A DNA stretch of 13,840 nt, taken from the NCBI RefSeq assembly GCF_024708915.1, contig NZ_JANJXQ010000155.1, positions 1 to 13,840 of the forward strand, in the 5' to 3' direction. The notes under the pieces are model-generated. The model made no database searches and had not been told where the DNA came from. It worked only from the letters and a program-made list of their open reading frames with translations. Origin of the DNA: Thiobacillus sp. GTDB taxonomy: Bacteria > Pseudomonadota > Gammaproteobacteria > Burkholderiales > Thiobacillaceae. Every line of letters begins with the position of its first letter. The first letter of the stretch is position 1. Below, piece by piece: positions 5,702 to 13,214 of this stretch. A program made the translations under genes and the position numbers.

Positions 5702-6256
5702 ATGATCGTCTATCTCCACGGCTTCAACTCCTCGCCCGCCTCCGGCAAGGCCGAACAGCTCGGCGGGTACATGGCCCGCCTCGGCCGGCTGGCGGACTAC
5801 GATTGCCCGGCGCTGCCCAACAGCCCGCGCGAAGCCATCGCATGCATCGAAGCCGGCCTGGCCCGGCATCAAGGGCCCGTCACGCTGATCGGCAGTTCGC
5901 TGGGCGGCTTCTACGCCACCTATCTGGCGGAAAAGCATGGCTGCAAGGCGGTGCTGGTGAACCCGGCGGTGCACGCGCACATCCTGATGCGCGGCGCGCT
6001 CGGCACCCAGACCAACTGGCACAGCGGCGAGAAGTGGCAGTTCACCGAGGCGCATCTGGCCGAACTCGCCGCGCTGGATGTCGACGCCATCGCCCGGCCC
6101 GAACGCTACCTGCTGCTGGCACAGACCGGCGACGAGGTCATCGACTACCGCGACGCCGTCGCCTATTACGCGGGCGCCACGCAGATCATCGAGGACGGCG
6201 GCAACCACGGCTTCGCCGGGTTCGAGCGCCACTTCCAAACCATTCTGGATTTCTGA
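5702..6256 (+). CDS. YqiA/YcfP-type alpha/beta-hydrolase (esterase)
   Basis: A 184-residue compact alpha/beta-hydrolase of the UPF0227 (YqiA/YcfP) family, thought to act as a cytoplasmic short-chain esterase. It opens with IVYLHGFNSSPASGKAEQL, the typical oxyanion-loop start of the family. The nucleophile elbow is IGSSLGGFYA with Ser66. Asp144 (TGDEVIDY) and His169 (DGGNHGF) complete the expected triad. The length matches E. coli YqiA (193). No signal peptide is present. No ribosome binding site precedes the ATG, and a -10-like TAAAAT ends 6 nt before it. It is followed after 6 nt by the RNase II-family gene on the same strand, so those two are probably one transcript. The natural substrate is unknown for the family. 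Confidence 0.88.
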   Translation: MIVYLHGFNSSPASGKAEQLGGYMARLGRLADYDCPALPNSPREAIACIEAGLARHQGPVTLIGSSLGGFYATYLAEKHGCKAVLVNPAVHAHILMRGALGTQTNWHSGEKWQFTEAHLAELAALDVDAIARPERYLLLAQTGDEVIDYRDAVAYYAGATQIIEDGGNHGFAGFERHFQTILDF

Positions 6257-6262
6257 TTCTTC

Positions 6263-8146
6263 ATGCACCTCATTTTTGAAGAGGACGGCCATTTCAAGGC
6301 CGGCTCCATCCTGTCCGAAACCGACGCCACGGCGCAGGTGGAAACCGCATCCGGCAAGCGCAGCAAGATCAAGGCGGCCAACATCCTGTTGCGCTTCGCC
6401 GCGCCGGCCCCGGCCGAGGTGATGGCCGAAGCCGAGACGCTGAGCGGCGAACTCGACGCCGACTTCCTGTGGGAGGCGGCGGGAACCGACGAATTCGGCT
6501 TCGAACAGCTGGCGCAGGAGTATTACGGCCACGCGCCGCGTCCGGCGGAATCGGTGGCGCTGCTGCAGAAGCTGCACGCCGCGCCGATCTATTTTCACAA
6601 GAAGGGCCGTGGCCGCTACCGCCCGGCGCCGGCCGAGACGCTGGCGGCGGCCAAGGCCGGGCTGGAGAAGAAGCGGCTGGCGGCGGAACGGCAGGCGCGG
6701 CTGGCGGCGGAGCTGGCGGCGGGCCGGCTGCCGGCGGAATACGTCTCGCTGATCCCGCGCATCCTCATCGCGCCGGACAAGAACACGCTGGAATACAAGG
6801 CGCTGGAAGACGCGGCGACGGCCACGGGCTTGTCGCAGCTGCGGCTGATCGAGCGCTGCGGCGCGATCCCGTCGACGCTCGACTTCCATCTGGCGACCTT
6901 CCTGCTGGAATATTTTCCGCGCGGCACCGGCTTTGCCGAAATCGCCGAGCCGGCCGCTTTCAATCCCAGCGACCCGCCCGATCTGCCGAAAAGCAGCGTG
7001 CGCGCGTTTTCCATGGACGACGAGGCGACCACCGAGATCGACGACGCATTGTCGGTGGAGTGGCGCGGCGACGGCAGCGTCCGCGTCGGCATCCACATCG
7101 CCGCGCCGGCGCTCGGCATCGCGCCCGGCTCGCAACTCGACCGGACGGCACGCGAGCGGCTGTCGACCGTGTATTACCCCGGCGACAAAATCACCATGCT
7201 GCCGGAGGCGCTGATCCACCATTACACGCTGGGCGAGGCGCACGACTGTCCGGCGCTGTCGCTGTACCTCGACGTGGCACCCGACCTGCGCGTGCTCGGC
7301 ACCGAAACCCGGGTGGAAATGGTGCACATCGCCGACAACCTGCGCCACGAGACGCTCGAAGCTCAATTCAACGCCGAAACCCTCGGCAACCCCGCGGGCG
7401 CGGATTATCCCTACCGTCGCGAACTGACCTGGCTGTGGGACTTCGCCGCCGTGCTGGAAGCCGGACGCGGCAAGACCGACGCGGCCGACCGCGTCGATTA
7501 CAGTTTCAAGCTCGACGGCGAACGCATCGACATCGTGCCGCGCAAGCGCGGCAGCCCGATCGACAAGGTGGTGTCGGAGTTGATGATTTTTGCCAATACG
7601 CACTGGGGTGGCTGGCTGGCGGAAAAGCGGGTGCCCGGCATTTACCGCGCGCAGGCGAACGGCAAGACGCGCATGACGACCGCGCCCGATCCGCATCAGG
7701 GCCTGGGCGTCGACCAGTACGCGTGGTCGACCTCGCCGCTGCGGCGCTACGTCGATCTGGTCAACCAGCGCCAGCTGATTGCGCTGGCGCAGCAGAGCGA
7801 CCCGGTGTACCCGCCGCGCAGCGAGCAGCTGTTTTCGGTGGTGCGCGAATTCGAGCTGGCCTACGATGCCTACAACGACTTTCAGCGCCGTCTGGAACGC
7901 TACTGGATGCTGCGCTGGCTGCTCCAGGAAAACGTGAGCGAGGTGACCGCCAGCGTGATCCGCGAGGATCTGGTGCGCTTCGACAGCTTGCCGATGGTGA
8001 CGCGCGCGCCATCGGTGGCCGGTATCGCGCCGGGGTCGAAAGTACGGCTGGCGATTTCGGACATCGATCTGCTCGACATCAGCTTTCACGCCGAGTACCG
8101 GGAGACCCTGGATACGCCGCCTGACAGCGCCGCCGCCCTTCCGTAG
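6263..8146 (+). CDS. RNase II-family (RNB domain) 3'-5' exoribonuclease
   Basis: A 627-residue protein of the RNase II/RNase R superfamily, which degrades RNA processively from the 3' end with Mg2+. An N-terminal part (1-240) resembles an OB-like domain followed by an alanine-rich, highly charged helix (about 125-155). The RNB catalytic core begins around 235. AFSMDDEATTEIDDALSVE gives the metal-binding acids D252, D260 and D261, with E258 where E. coli RNase II has Asp207. The segment YAWSTSPLRRYVDL provides R494/R495 at the conserved catalytic Arg500 position. A short C-terminal S1/OB-like segment (about 555-615) closes the protein. It is shorter than RNase R and lacks its C-terminal basic tail. 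The ATG at 6263 lies 6 nt after the esterase stop, with no evident Shine-Dalgarno, so translation may depend on coupling. The exact name (rnb or another subfamily) is left open. Confidence 0.92.
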   Translation: MHLIFEEDGHFKAGSILSETDATAQVETASGKRSKIKAANILLRFAAPAPAEVMAEAETLSGELDADFLWEAAGTDEFGFEQLAQEYYGHAPRPAESVALLQKLHAAPIYFHKKGRGRYRPAPAETLAAAKAGLEKKRLAAERQARLAAELAAGRLPAEYVSLIPRILIAPDKNTLEYKALEDAATATGLSQLRLIERCGAIPSTLDFHLATFLLEYFPRGTGFAEIAEPAAFNPSDPPDLPKSSVRAFSMDDEATTEIDDALSVEWRGDGSVRVGIHIAAPALGIAPGSQLDRTARERLSTVYYPGDKITMLPEALIHHYTLGEAHDCPALSLYLDVAPDLRVLGTETRVEMVHIADNLRHETLEAQFNAETLGNPAGADYPYRRELTWLWDFAAVLEAGRGKTDAADRVDYSFKLDGERIDIVPRKRGSPIDKVVSELMIFANTHWGGWLAEKRVPGIYRAQANGKTRMTTAPDPHQGLGVDQYAWSTSPLRRYVDLVNQRQLIALAQQSDPVYPPRSEQLFSVVREFELAYDAYNDFQRRLERYWMLRWLLQENVSEVTASVIREDLVRFDSLPMVTRAPSVAGIAPGSKVRLAISDIDLLDISFHAEYRETLDTPPDSAAALP

Positions 8147-8149
8147 AAT
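8121..8149 (+). promoter_or_regulatory. Sigma70-type promoter for the TonB-family gene
   Basis: CTGACA (8121-8126; 5 of 6) and TAGAAT (8144-8149; 5 of 6) are separated by exactly 17 bp. The elements sit over the stop codon of the RNase gene. The predicted start near 8156 gives a leader of about 20 nt before the ATG at 8176, with no Shine-Dalgarno in it. Confidence 0.6.
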
Positions 8150-8175
8150 CGGATTTCCCTTCATTTTCCGTTTGC

Positions 8176-9069
8176 ATGGTGTCCGCCGCTCCACCCCCTT
8201 CTCTCGCCAAACCCTCCAGACAAGGCACGCGCATGGCGCTTGCCATGCTGGCTTCGGCGGCGCTGCATGGCATGCTGCTGTCGACCCAGATCGTGCACAT
8301 CAATCCGCGCCTGTTCGAGGACACCAGCGTGCCGATGGAGGTGGTGCTGGTCAACGCCAGAAGCGCCGAATCACCGCTCAACCCCGACGCGCTGGCGCAG
8401 GTGAGCCTGGCGGGCGGCGGCAACACCGACGAAGACCGGCGCTTGAAAAGCCCGCTGCCCGCCAGCAGCGAAACCCAGGCTGGCAGCGAAGAAAGGATGC
8501 TGCAGGCGCGCGTGGCCGAACTGGAGCAGCAGGCCAGAACCCTGCTGAGTCAGCTGCAGCCCGACGCCCAACTGCAAGAACCGCCCACGGCGGCGCCGCC
8601 CGCCCCGGTTCAGCCCGTCATCGACACCAGCCAGCTCAGTCAGCAGGCGCGCGAAATGGCACAGCTGCAGGCGCGCATTTCGCAGCAGTGGGACGATTAC
8701 CAGAAACGCCCCAAGCGCGCCTTCGTCGGCGCCAACGTCAAGGAATACGCGTTTGCGCGCTACGTCGAGGACTGGGTCGCCAAGGTCGAGCGCATCGGCA
8801 ACGTCAACTATCCCGAGGCCGCGCGCCGCCAGGGCATCTACGGCAGCCTCAAGCTCACCGTGTCGATCCACGCCGACGGCCGCATTGAAAAAATTGAAAT
8901 CGATCGATCATCCGGCTCCAGGATTCTCGATGCCGCCGCGGTCAGGATCGTCGAGCTCGCCGCGCCCTATGCCGCCTTCCCCGACGACATGCGCAGGAAA
9001 GCCGACATCCTGTCGATCACCCGTACCTGGACCTTCACCCGCTCGGACCAGCTCGTCGGCACCGACTGA
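8176..9069 (+). CDS. TonB-family energy transducer
   Basis: A 297-residue inner-membrane protein of the TonB family, which transmits proton-motive force from ExbB-ExbD to outer-membrane receptors. An N-terminal cytoplasmic tail is followed by a single membrane helix (about 19-40) carrying the conserved Ser-x3-His pair (S27, H31). The periplasmic part is not the usual long proline/lysine spacer. It holds a glutamine-rich predicted coiled coil (about 105-130), a short proline-rich run (136-148) and another helical stretch (152-175). The C-terminal TonB domain (about 200-290) has the classic pattern: NYPEAARRQGIYGSLKLTVSI, DGRIEKIEIDRSSG, LDAAAVRIVELAAPYAAFPD. No exbB or exbD is in the window. 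The gene starts 29 nt after the RNase gene and has its own good promoter. It may serve a specific receptor or an outer-membrane maintenance role rather than general iron uptake. Confidence 0.88.
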   Translation: MVSAAPPPSLAKPSRQGTRMALAMLASAALHGMLLSTQIVHINPRLFEDTSVPMEVVLVNARSAESPLNPDALAQVSLAGGGNTDEDRRLKSPLPASSETQAGSEERMLQARVAELEQQARTLLSQLQPDAQLQEPPTAAPPAPVQPVIDTSQLSQQAREMAQLQARISQQWDDYQKRPKRAFVGANVKEYAFARYVEDWVAKVERIGNVNYPEAARRQGIYGSLKLTVSIHADGRIEKIEIDRSSGSRILDAAAVRIVELAAPYAAFPDDMRRKADILSITRTWTFTRSDQLVGTD

Positions 9070-9210
9070 TTCCGCCTGCCGCAGCCCAGGATAGCGACGC
9101 CCCTACGCCCGCCCCAGCCGGAAACCCTGCAAGAACCCGCCGCTCGCCACCCTGCCTGTCCGGATGGCGGGCCCGGCCGGGGCTTTACGTTCGCCGTCCC
9201 AAGCAGGGGA

Positions 9211-9237
9211 TTGACTGTCTTTATCACGTGATAAAAT
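9211..9237 (+). promoter_or_regulatory. Promoter of fbp
   Basis: TTGACT (9211-9216; 5 of 6) and TAAAAT (9232-9237; 5 of 6) are spaced 15 bp apart, shorter than the optimum 17. The predicted start lies near 9244, with an AT-rich leader of about 50 nt that contrasts with the GC-rich surroundings. A 16-bp palindrome fills the spacer and part of the -10 box, which suggests repression at this promoter. Confidence 0.5.
9220..9235. promoter_or_regulatory. 16-bp palindromic operator TTTATCACGTGATAAA
   Basis: TTTATCACGTGATAAA is identical to its reverse complement and sits between the -35 and -10 boxes of the fbp promoter. A dimeric repressor bound there would block RNA polymerase. It has no T-x11-A spacing typical of CbbR sites, so a different regulator family is more likely. 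I cannot name the regulator. Confidence 0.5.
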
Positions 9238-9291
9238 GTTTGATTGTTCTAATATTTCTATTTGTTTATCCCCTTTCTGGAGACCGTCATC

Positions 9292-10305
9292 ATGCACACC
9301 GGCACCACCCTTACCCAGTTCATCATTGAAGAGCAGCGCCGCACCGCCGGCGCCACCGGCGATTTCACCTCGCTGCTGAACGACGTCGTCACCGCCTGCA
9401 AGGCGATTTCCAACGCCGTCAACAAAGGCGCGCTGCTGGGCGTGATGGGTTCGCTGGATTCCGAGAACGTGCAGGGCGAGACGCAGAAGAAGCTCGACGT
9501 CATCACCAACGAGATCATGATCCGCTCCAACGAGTGGGCCGGCCACCTGGCTGGCATGGCGTCGGAAGAGATGGACGAGGTGTATGCCATCCCCAACAAG
9601 TATCCGCTCGGCAAGTACCTGCTGGTGTTCGATCCGCTCGACGGGTCGTCCAACGTCGACGTCAACATCTCGGTCGGCACCATCTTCTCGATCCTCAAGG
9701 CCCCGGTCGCCGGCCGCGCCGCCAAGATGGAGGATTTCCTGCAAACCGGCACCCAGCAGGTGTGCGCCGGCTACGCGATCTACGGCTCATCGACCATGCT
9801 GGTCCTGACCTTCGGCAACGGCACCAACGGCTTCACGCTCGACCGCGACGTCGGCGAGTTCGTGCTGACCCACCCCAACATGAAGATTCCCGCCGAAACC
9901 CGCGAATTCGCGATCAACGCGTCCAACATGCGCTTCTGGGAAAAGCCGGTGCAGCGCTACGTCGACGAGTGCCTGGCCGGCAAGACCGGTCCGCGCGGCA
10001 AGGACTTCAACATGCGCTGGGTCGCCTCGATGGTCGCCGAAGTGCACCGCATCCTCACCCGCGGCGGCATCTTCATGTATCCCAAGGACACCAAGGATCC
10101 CGCCAAGGCCGGCAAGCTGCGCCTGCTGTACGAAGCCAATCCGATGGCCTTCATCGTCGAGCAGGCCGGCGGCGCCGCTACCACCGGCTACCAGCGCATC
10201 CTCGACCTCGCTCCCGAAGGCCTGCACCAGCGCGTGCCGGTCATTCTGGGCTCCAAAACCGAGGTCGACACCGTGACCGGCTACCACCACGAAAAGGCCG
10301 CATAA
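9292..10305 (+). CDS. fbp: Class I fructose-1,6-bisphosphatase
   Basis: A 337-residue cytoplasmic enzyme hydrolysing fructose-1,6-bisphosphate to fructose-6-phosphate (EC 3.1.3.11), used in gluconeogenesis and, in autotrophs, in the Calvin cycle. Metal-site residues are visible: E92/E93 (ASEEMDE), D114 and D117 within [12 protein letters not shown], and E281 (LLYEANP). The sugar-phosphate-binding segment includes [11 protein letters not shown] and the [14 protein letters not shown] stretch. Length is close to the E. coli enzyme (332). The frame is open to a TTG at 9262, but the ATG at 9292 has GGAG 9 nt upstream and begins the conserved N-terminus, so I use it. It stands alone between the TonB-family gene and a convergent small gene, has its own promoter and operator-like palindrome, and ends at a strong terminator. 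It is not in a cbb operon here, although C1 fixation is a plausible use. Confidence 0.96.
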   Translation: MHTGTTLTQFIIEEQRRTAGATGDFTSLLNDVVTACKAISNAVNKGALLGVMGSLDSENVQGETQKKLDVITNEIMIRSNEWAGHLAGMASEEMDEVYAIPNKYPLGKYLLVFDPLDGSSNVDVNISVGTIFSILKAPVAGRAAKMEDFLQTGTQQVCAGYAIYGSSTMLVLTFGNGTNGFTLDRDVGEFVLTHPNMKIPAETREFAINASNMRFWEKPVQRYVDECLAGKTGPRGKDFNMRWVASMVAEVHRILTRGGIFMYPKDTKDPAKAGKLRLLYEANPMAFIVEQAGGAATTGYQRILDLAPEGLHQRVPVILGSKTEVDTVTGYHHEKAA

Positions 10306-10340
10306 GCGCCGTCCGGGTTCGCATCGCGATTTCTGGAACG

Positions 10341-10368
10341 AAAAAGCCGGCTGCGTGCCGGCTTTTTT
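10341..10368. terminator. Strong bidirectional intrinsic terminator
   Basis: AAAAAGCCGGC (10341-10351), loop TGCGT, then GCCGGCTTTTTT (10357-10368). An AGCCGGC/GCCGGCT stem carries A5 on one side and T6 on the other, so it works for fbp on the plus strand and for the convergent small gene on the minus strand. Confidence 0.9.
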
Positions 10369-10374
10369 CATGCC

Positions 10375-10404
10375 CGCTGTTCCTGCATTAACGCAGGAAC
10401 AGCG
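10375..10404. repeat. 12-bp-arm hairpin spanning the stop codon of the small minus-strand gene
   Basis: CGCTGTTCCTGC (10375-10386) and GCAGGAACAGCG (10393-10404) are perfect inverted arms around the 6-nt loop ATTAAC. The minus-strand TAA stop (10390-10388) lies in that loop, so one arm is the last four codons of the gene and the other is its 3' untranslated region. The bidirectional terminator follows 6 nt later. Confidence 0.7.
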
Positions 10405-10723
10405 CTACCCCCAGCGCCAGCAGCGAAAACGTACATGCCGCACCGGCGAGCACCATCATGCGCCGGACGCGCGCTTCCGCCTGGAGCGCGGCCGTCTCAA
10501 GCGCCGTCACGGTTTTCTGCAACTGCCCGGCCAGCTCCTTGACGTGCAGCGCATTCTGTGACGCCGCCTGCTGCAGCTCGGTAATCTGCTGCTGCAGCAT
10601 GCCGCCCGGATCCTGCACCGGCGCGTCGGGCTTGCGCGTGGTGAACACCGGCAGTGCCGCCGATACGATCGGGCTGACGAAGGGCAGGATTGCCTTGACC
10701 GCGGGAATCAGCCATGCCGCCAT
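10388..10723 (-). CDS. Small coiled-coil membrane protein of unknown function
   Basis: A 111-residue protein that I do not recognise. A hydrophobic, proline-containing N-terminal segment (about 4-28, AWLIPAVKAILPFVSPIVSA) is followed by a hydrophilic linker. A glutamine- and alanine-rich heptad stretch (about 42-87) probably forms a coiled coil. A membrane helix (about 89-110) closes the protein, ending in a single Arg, so it looks membrane-anchored at its C-terminus. The layout resembles small phage-holin-like or secretion-accessory proteins, but no family motif supports either. The ATG has an excellent ribosome site, AAGGAG 6 nt upstream, which argues that it is a real gene. It follows the c-di-GMP enzyme gene on the same strand after a 68-nt gap containing a strong hairpin. 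It ends at the terminator shared with fbp. Confidence 0.8.
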   Translation of the reverse strand: MAAWLIPAVKAILPFVSPIVSAALPVFTTRKPDAPVQDPGGMLQQQITELQQAASQNALHVKELAGQLQKTVTALETAALQAEARVRRMMVLAGAACTFSLLALGVALFLR

Positions 10724-10734
10724 TGAGTCTCCTT

Positions 10735-10766
10735 GTAAGGCTGCGGCGACGATGCCGCAGCCTTAC
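10735..10766 (-). terminator. 13-bp perfect-stem hairpin between the c-di-GMP gene and the small gene
   Basis: GTAAGGCTGCGGC (10735-10747) and GCCGCAGCCTTAC (10754-10766) pair perfectly around a 6-nt loop (GACGAT). On the minus strand it lies after the c-di-GMP gene stop and directly before the AAGGAG ribosome site (about 10729-10734) of the small gene. There is no U-tract on the minus strand, so it may attenuate, protect or process the transcript rather than terminate it efficiently. Confidence 0.6.
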
Positions 10767-10791
10767 TTTAGCGCACCGGCCGTTGCGGGCG

Positions 10792-12903
10792 CTACGCCGC
10801 CGCGCAGCGCAGACCGGCGCGCATCAGCCCGACGCATTCATCCGGCGGCAGCGGCCGGCTGAACAGGTAACCCTGCGCCTGGTCGCAGTGGTTGGCGCGC
10901 AGATAGGCCAGTTGAGCGTCGGTCTCGACGCCCTCCGCCACCACGGTCAGGCCCAGGTTTCTGGCCAGCGCGATGATGGTGCGGACGATGGCGGTGTCGT
11001 TTTCGTCGCCCGGAATGTCGCGGATGAACGAACGGTCGATCTTCAGGCAGTGGATTGAAAACATCTTCAGGTAGTTCAGCGACGAATAGCCGGTGCCGAA
11101 GTCGTCCACCGCGATGCGGATGCCCAGCCGCTCCAGTTCGGCCAGCACGTCGGCGGCGGAAATCAGGTTGTCCATCAGGGACGACTCGGTGATTTCCAGT
11201 TCGAGCGCGCCGGGCGCCAGTCCGCTGTCCCTGAGCGCCGCGCCGATTTCCTCGGCCAGATGCTTTTGCCGGAACTGCCGCGCCGACAGGTTGACCGCCA
11301 TGCTGCCGGCAGCGAGGCCGAGATCCTGCCACGCACGCATCTGGCGGCAGGCCTCGCGCAACACCCAGTCGCCGATCGGCAGGATCAGCCCGCTCTGTTC
11401 GGCGACCGGAATGAACTCTTCCGGGCTGACCGCGCCAAGCTCCGGCGACTGCCAGCGCAACAGCGCCTCCCAGCCCACCAGGCGAGCGGACAGAATCTCC
11501 AGCTTGGGCTGGTAGTACAGCGCAAGCTCCTTGCGCGCCAGGGCATGTTTCAGGCGCGCCTCCAGCAGCACGCGGCGCTGGATTTCATCGGACAGATCGC
11601 GGCTGAACACGGCCAGGCAGTTGCGTCCAGCCGATTTGGCACGATGCAGGGCGAGGTCGGCATAGCGCATCAGGGCGCTGGCCGATTCGCCGTCCGTCGG
11701 GTAGATGACGATACCCAGGCTGGCGCTGACTCCCAGCCGGTCGCTGCCCAAGTCGAACTCGCGCGCCATGGCCTGCAGCAGCGTCTGCCCCACCTGTTTG
11801 GCCCGCTCGACCGCTGCATTTTCCAGCAGGATCACGAACTCGTCGCCGCTGAAACGGGCCATGAAAGCCGCTTGCGGCAGGCTGGCGCGGAGACGCTCGG
11901 CAACGGCCACCAGCAGCATATCGCCCTGTTCGTGGCCCAGCGTATCGTTCACATTCTGGAAGTGATCCAGGTCCAGCAGCAGAACGGCGCAGGGCGCGTC
12001 CTGGCGCGCGCGGACCAGCGCCAGATTGAGCCGCTCGTTGAATGCGGTGCGATTGGGCAAGCCGGTCAGGTCGTCGTGGGTGAGCATGTGCCGCATCTGG
12101 CGGAACGGCCGGCTCACCGCATCAGCGTGGATCGCGAGATAGAGAAAGTAGTAGGCAACCACCTTGTAGGCATGCCCCAGCAGATTGGCGGTGCTGCTCA
12201 CCTCGACATACACGATGAAGAACAGTTCGCCCGCGGCCATCAACAGCAAGGCCAGCATGAGGCTGCCGATATCGCAGTGGGTCACCCGATTGCGGCGCAG
12301 GGCCAGCACGCCGGCAACCGCCAGGTAAAGCGCGAACACGCCCCATTCGAGCGCGAGCTTGAGCGTAGTCAGCCCCATGCCGGGCACGTACATGGCCGGC
12401 ATGGCCTGCGGCACAGCCAGAAAGACATACGCAATCGCCCCCGTTCCCAGCAGCATCGCGGCGAGGGCGAGACGCCGCATCGGGCCGCGCATGGCGGGCC
12501 CCTCCGGAATCAGGATGTAGGCCAGCAGCCCCGCGCCGGCGGCAATGCGGCCGCACAGCCAGAACAGGATCGATTTGTGGGGCGTGTTGGGGCTGACCAG
12601 ATCCGGCATGCCGAGATAGGACAGGAAATGCAGCGTATCGAACAGTGCCACCGCCAGGAAGGTGCAGCCAAGCACGATGGAACGTACCGAGCGGATGGTT
12701 TCCTGCGCGCCATGGCCGGTAAAGAAAATCAGCGCTGCAACGACGACGGCAAAAATCTCCATCAGCGAATGCGCCGCCAGGAAAGTCGGGTCTGAAATCG
12801 CCGACTGGTTGGCCGGCACCGCCTGCCATAGCAGCAGCGGAATGCTCGCGGCCAGCAACAGCATGCCGATGCGGCTGTGAGTGTCCTGTCCTGGCAATCG
12901 CAT
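10792..12903 (-). CDS. MASE3-like/GGDEF/EAL cyclic-di-GMP turnover protein
   Basis: A 703-residue membrane protein (counted from the ATG at 12903; a TTG one codon earlier is possible and better spaced from a GAGGA motif). The N-terminal third (about 10-262) has seven to eight predicted membrane helices with a MASE3-like block [15 protein letters not shown]. The GGDEF domain (about 272-430) has [19 protein letters not shown] and the active-site variant SGDEF (352-356). No RxxD inhibitory site is seen before it. The EAL domain (about 440-695) keeps the phosphodiesterase residues: E479-A-L, NLSARQF, ELEITES, DDFGTG (600-605), LKIDRSF, VAEGVET and QGYLFSRP. The EAL side therefore looks active. 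The GGDEF side may make c-di-GMP or only bind GTP to regulate the EAL. It probably sets c-di-GMP level in response to a membrane signal, affecting motility or biofilm. Confidence 0.93.
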   Translation of the reverse strand: MRLPGQDTHSRIGMLLLAASIPLLLWQAVPANQSAISDPTFLAAHSLMEIFAVVVAALIFFTGHGAQETIRSVRSIVLGCTFLAVALFDTLHFLSYLGMPDLVSPNTPHKSILFWLCGRIAAGAGLLAYILIPEGPAMRGPMRRLALAAMLLGTGAIAYVFLAVPQAMPAMYVPGMGLTTLKLALEWGVFALYLAVAGVLALRRNRVTHCDIGSLMLALLLMAAGELFFIVYVEVSSTANLLGHAYKVVAYYFLYLAIHADAVSRPFRQMRHMLTHDDLTGLPNRTAFNERLNLALVRARQDAPCAVLLLDLDHFQNVNDTLGHEQGDMLLVAVAERLRASLPQAAFMARFSGDEFVILLENAAVERAKQVGQTLLQAMAREFDLGSDRLGVSASLGIVIYPTDGESASALMRYADLALHRAKSAGRNCLAVFSRDLSDEIQRRVLLEARLKHALARKELALYYQPKLEILSARLVGWEALLRWQSPELGAVSPEEFIPVAEQSGLILPIGDWVLREACRQMRAWQDLGLAAGSMAVNLSARQFRQKHLAEEIGAALRDSGLAPGALELEITESSLMDNLISAADVLAELERLGIRIAVDDFGTGYSSLNYLKMFSIHCLKIDRSFIRDIPGDENDTAIVRTIIALARNLGLTVVAEGVETDAQLAYLRANHCDQAQGYLFSRPLPPDECVGLMRAGLRCAAA

Positions 12904-13214
12904 CAAAGCAGCGCGTCCTCTCTTGGTTGGAGGGTTGGATAATCAAGCTTACTTACTGCCACGGAAGTCATTTGAGTTTGCCCGCGGCCTTCTCCGCCCG
13001 GCCTCCCGATACCGCCGGGGCGGCCCGCGTCCGGCCTGGAGGCGGGTTTCACCTTAACGGAGCCGGAACGGCATACTTGAATGCGTGCGCCGCCCGGGCC
13101 TGCCGGCGCCGCTTCAGGTATCGGACGAGCAGGCCGCTATGGTGTAAAAAGGGATAAGGGACACGTGCAGAAGTGTCTGCTTGATTTGAGGCGGATTACA
13201 ATGGGAGGGCAATC
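12904..13214. other. Divergent intergenic region between the c-di-GMP gene and yqgE
   Basis: This 311-bp gap separates divergently transcribed genes and must hold promoters for both. The c-di-GMP-gene side (12907-12970) is relatively AT-rich. The middle (about 12980-13130) is GC-rich with imperfect symmetry (GGCCTCC near 13000, GGAGGC near 13038) and no gene with a ribosome site. The yqgE side contains the -10-like TACAAT and a strong ribosome site. A 76-codon TTG-started frame across it (12927-13157) has skewed composition and is not credible. Confidence 0.6.
13197..13202 (+). promoter_or_regulatory. Possible -10 element of yqgE
   Basis: TACAAT (5 of 6) lies 12 nt before the yqgE ATG. A start about 7 nt downstream would fall inside the GGGAGGG ribosome site (13203-13209), so this box would give a very short leader. 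The -35 region is poor (TGTCTG at 17-bp spacing). An upstream promoter is equally possible. Confidence 0.3.

Noticed and set aside
5619..5705. 29-codon frame overlapping the DUF302 stop and the esterase start
   Set aside because: No ribosome site and no distinctive composition; more likely chance.
5672..8194. 840-codon minus-strand open frame antisense to the esterase and RNase genes
   Set aside because: Same GC-driven artefact; the plus strand encodes two clear enzyme families and the antisense translation has biased composition.
12991..13046. Imperfect GC-rich inverted repeat in the divergent gap
   Set aside because: Arms are short and separated by a long GC-rich stretch; not distinguishable from composition.
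12927..13157. 76-codon plus-strand frame in the divergent gap
   Set aside because: TTG start without a ribosome site, Arg/Ala/Gly-rich translation, crosses the expected promoter region.
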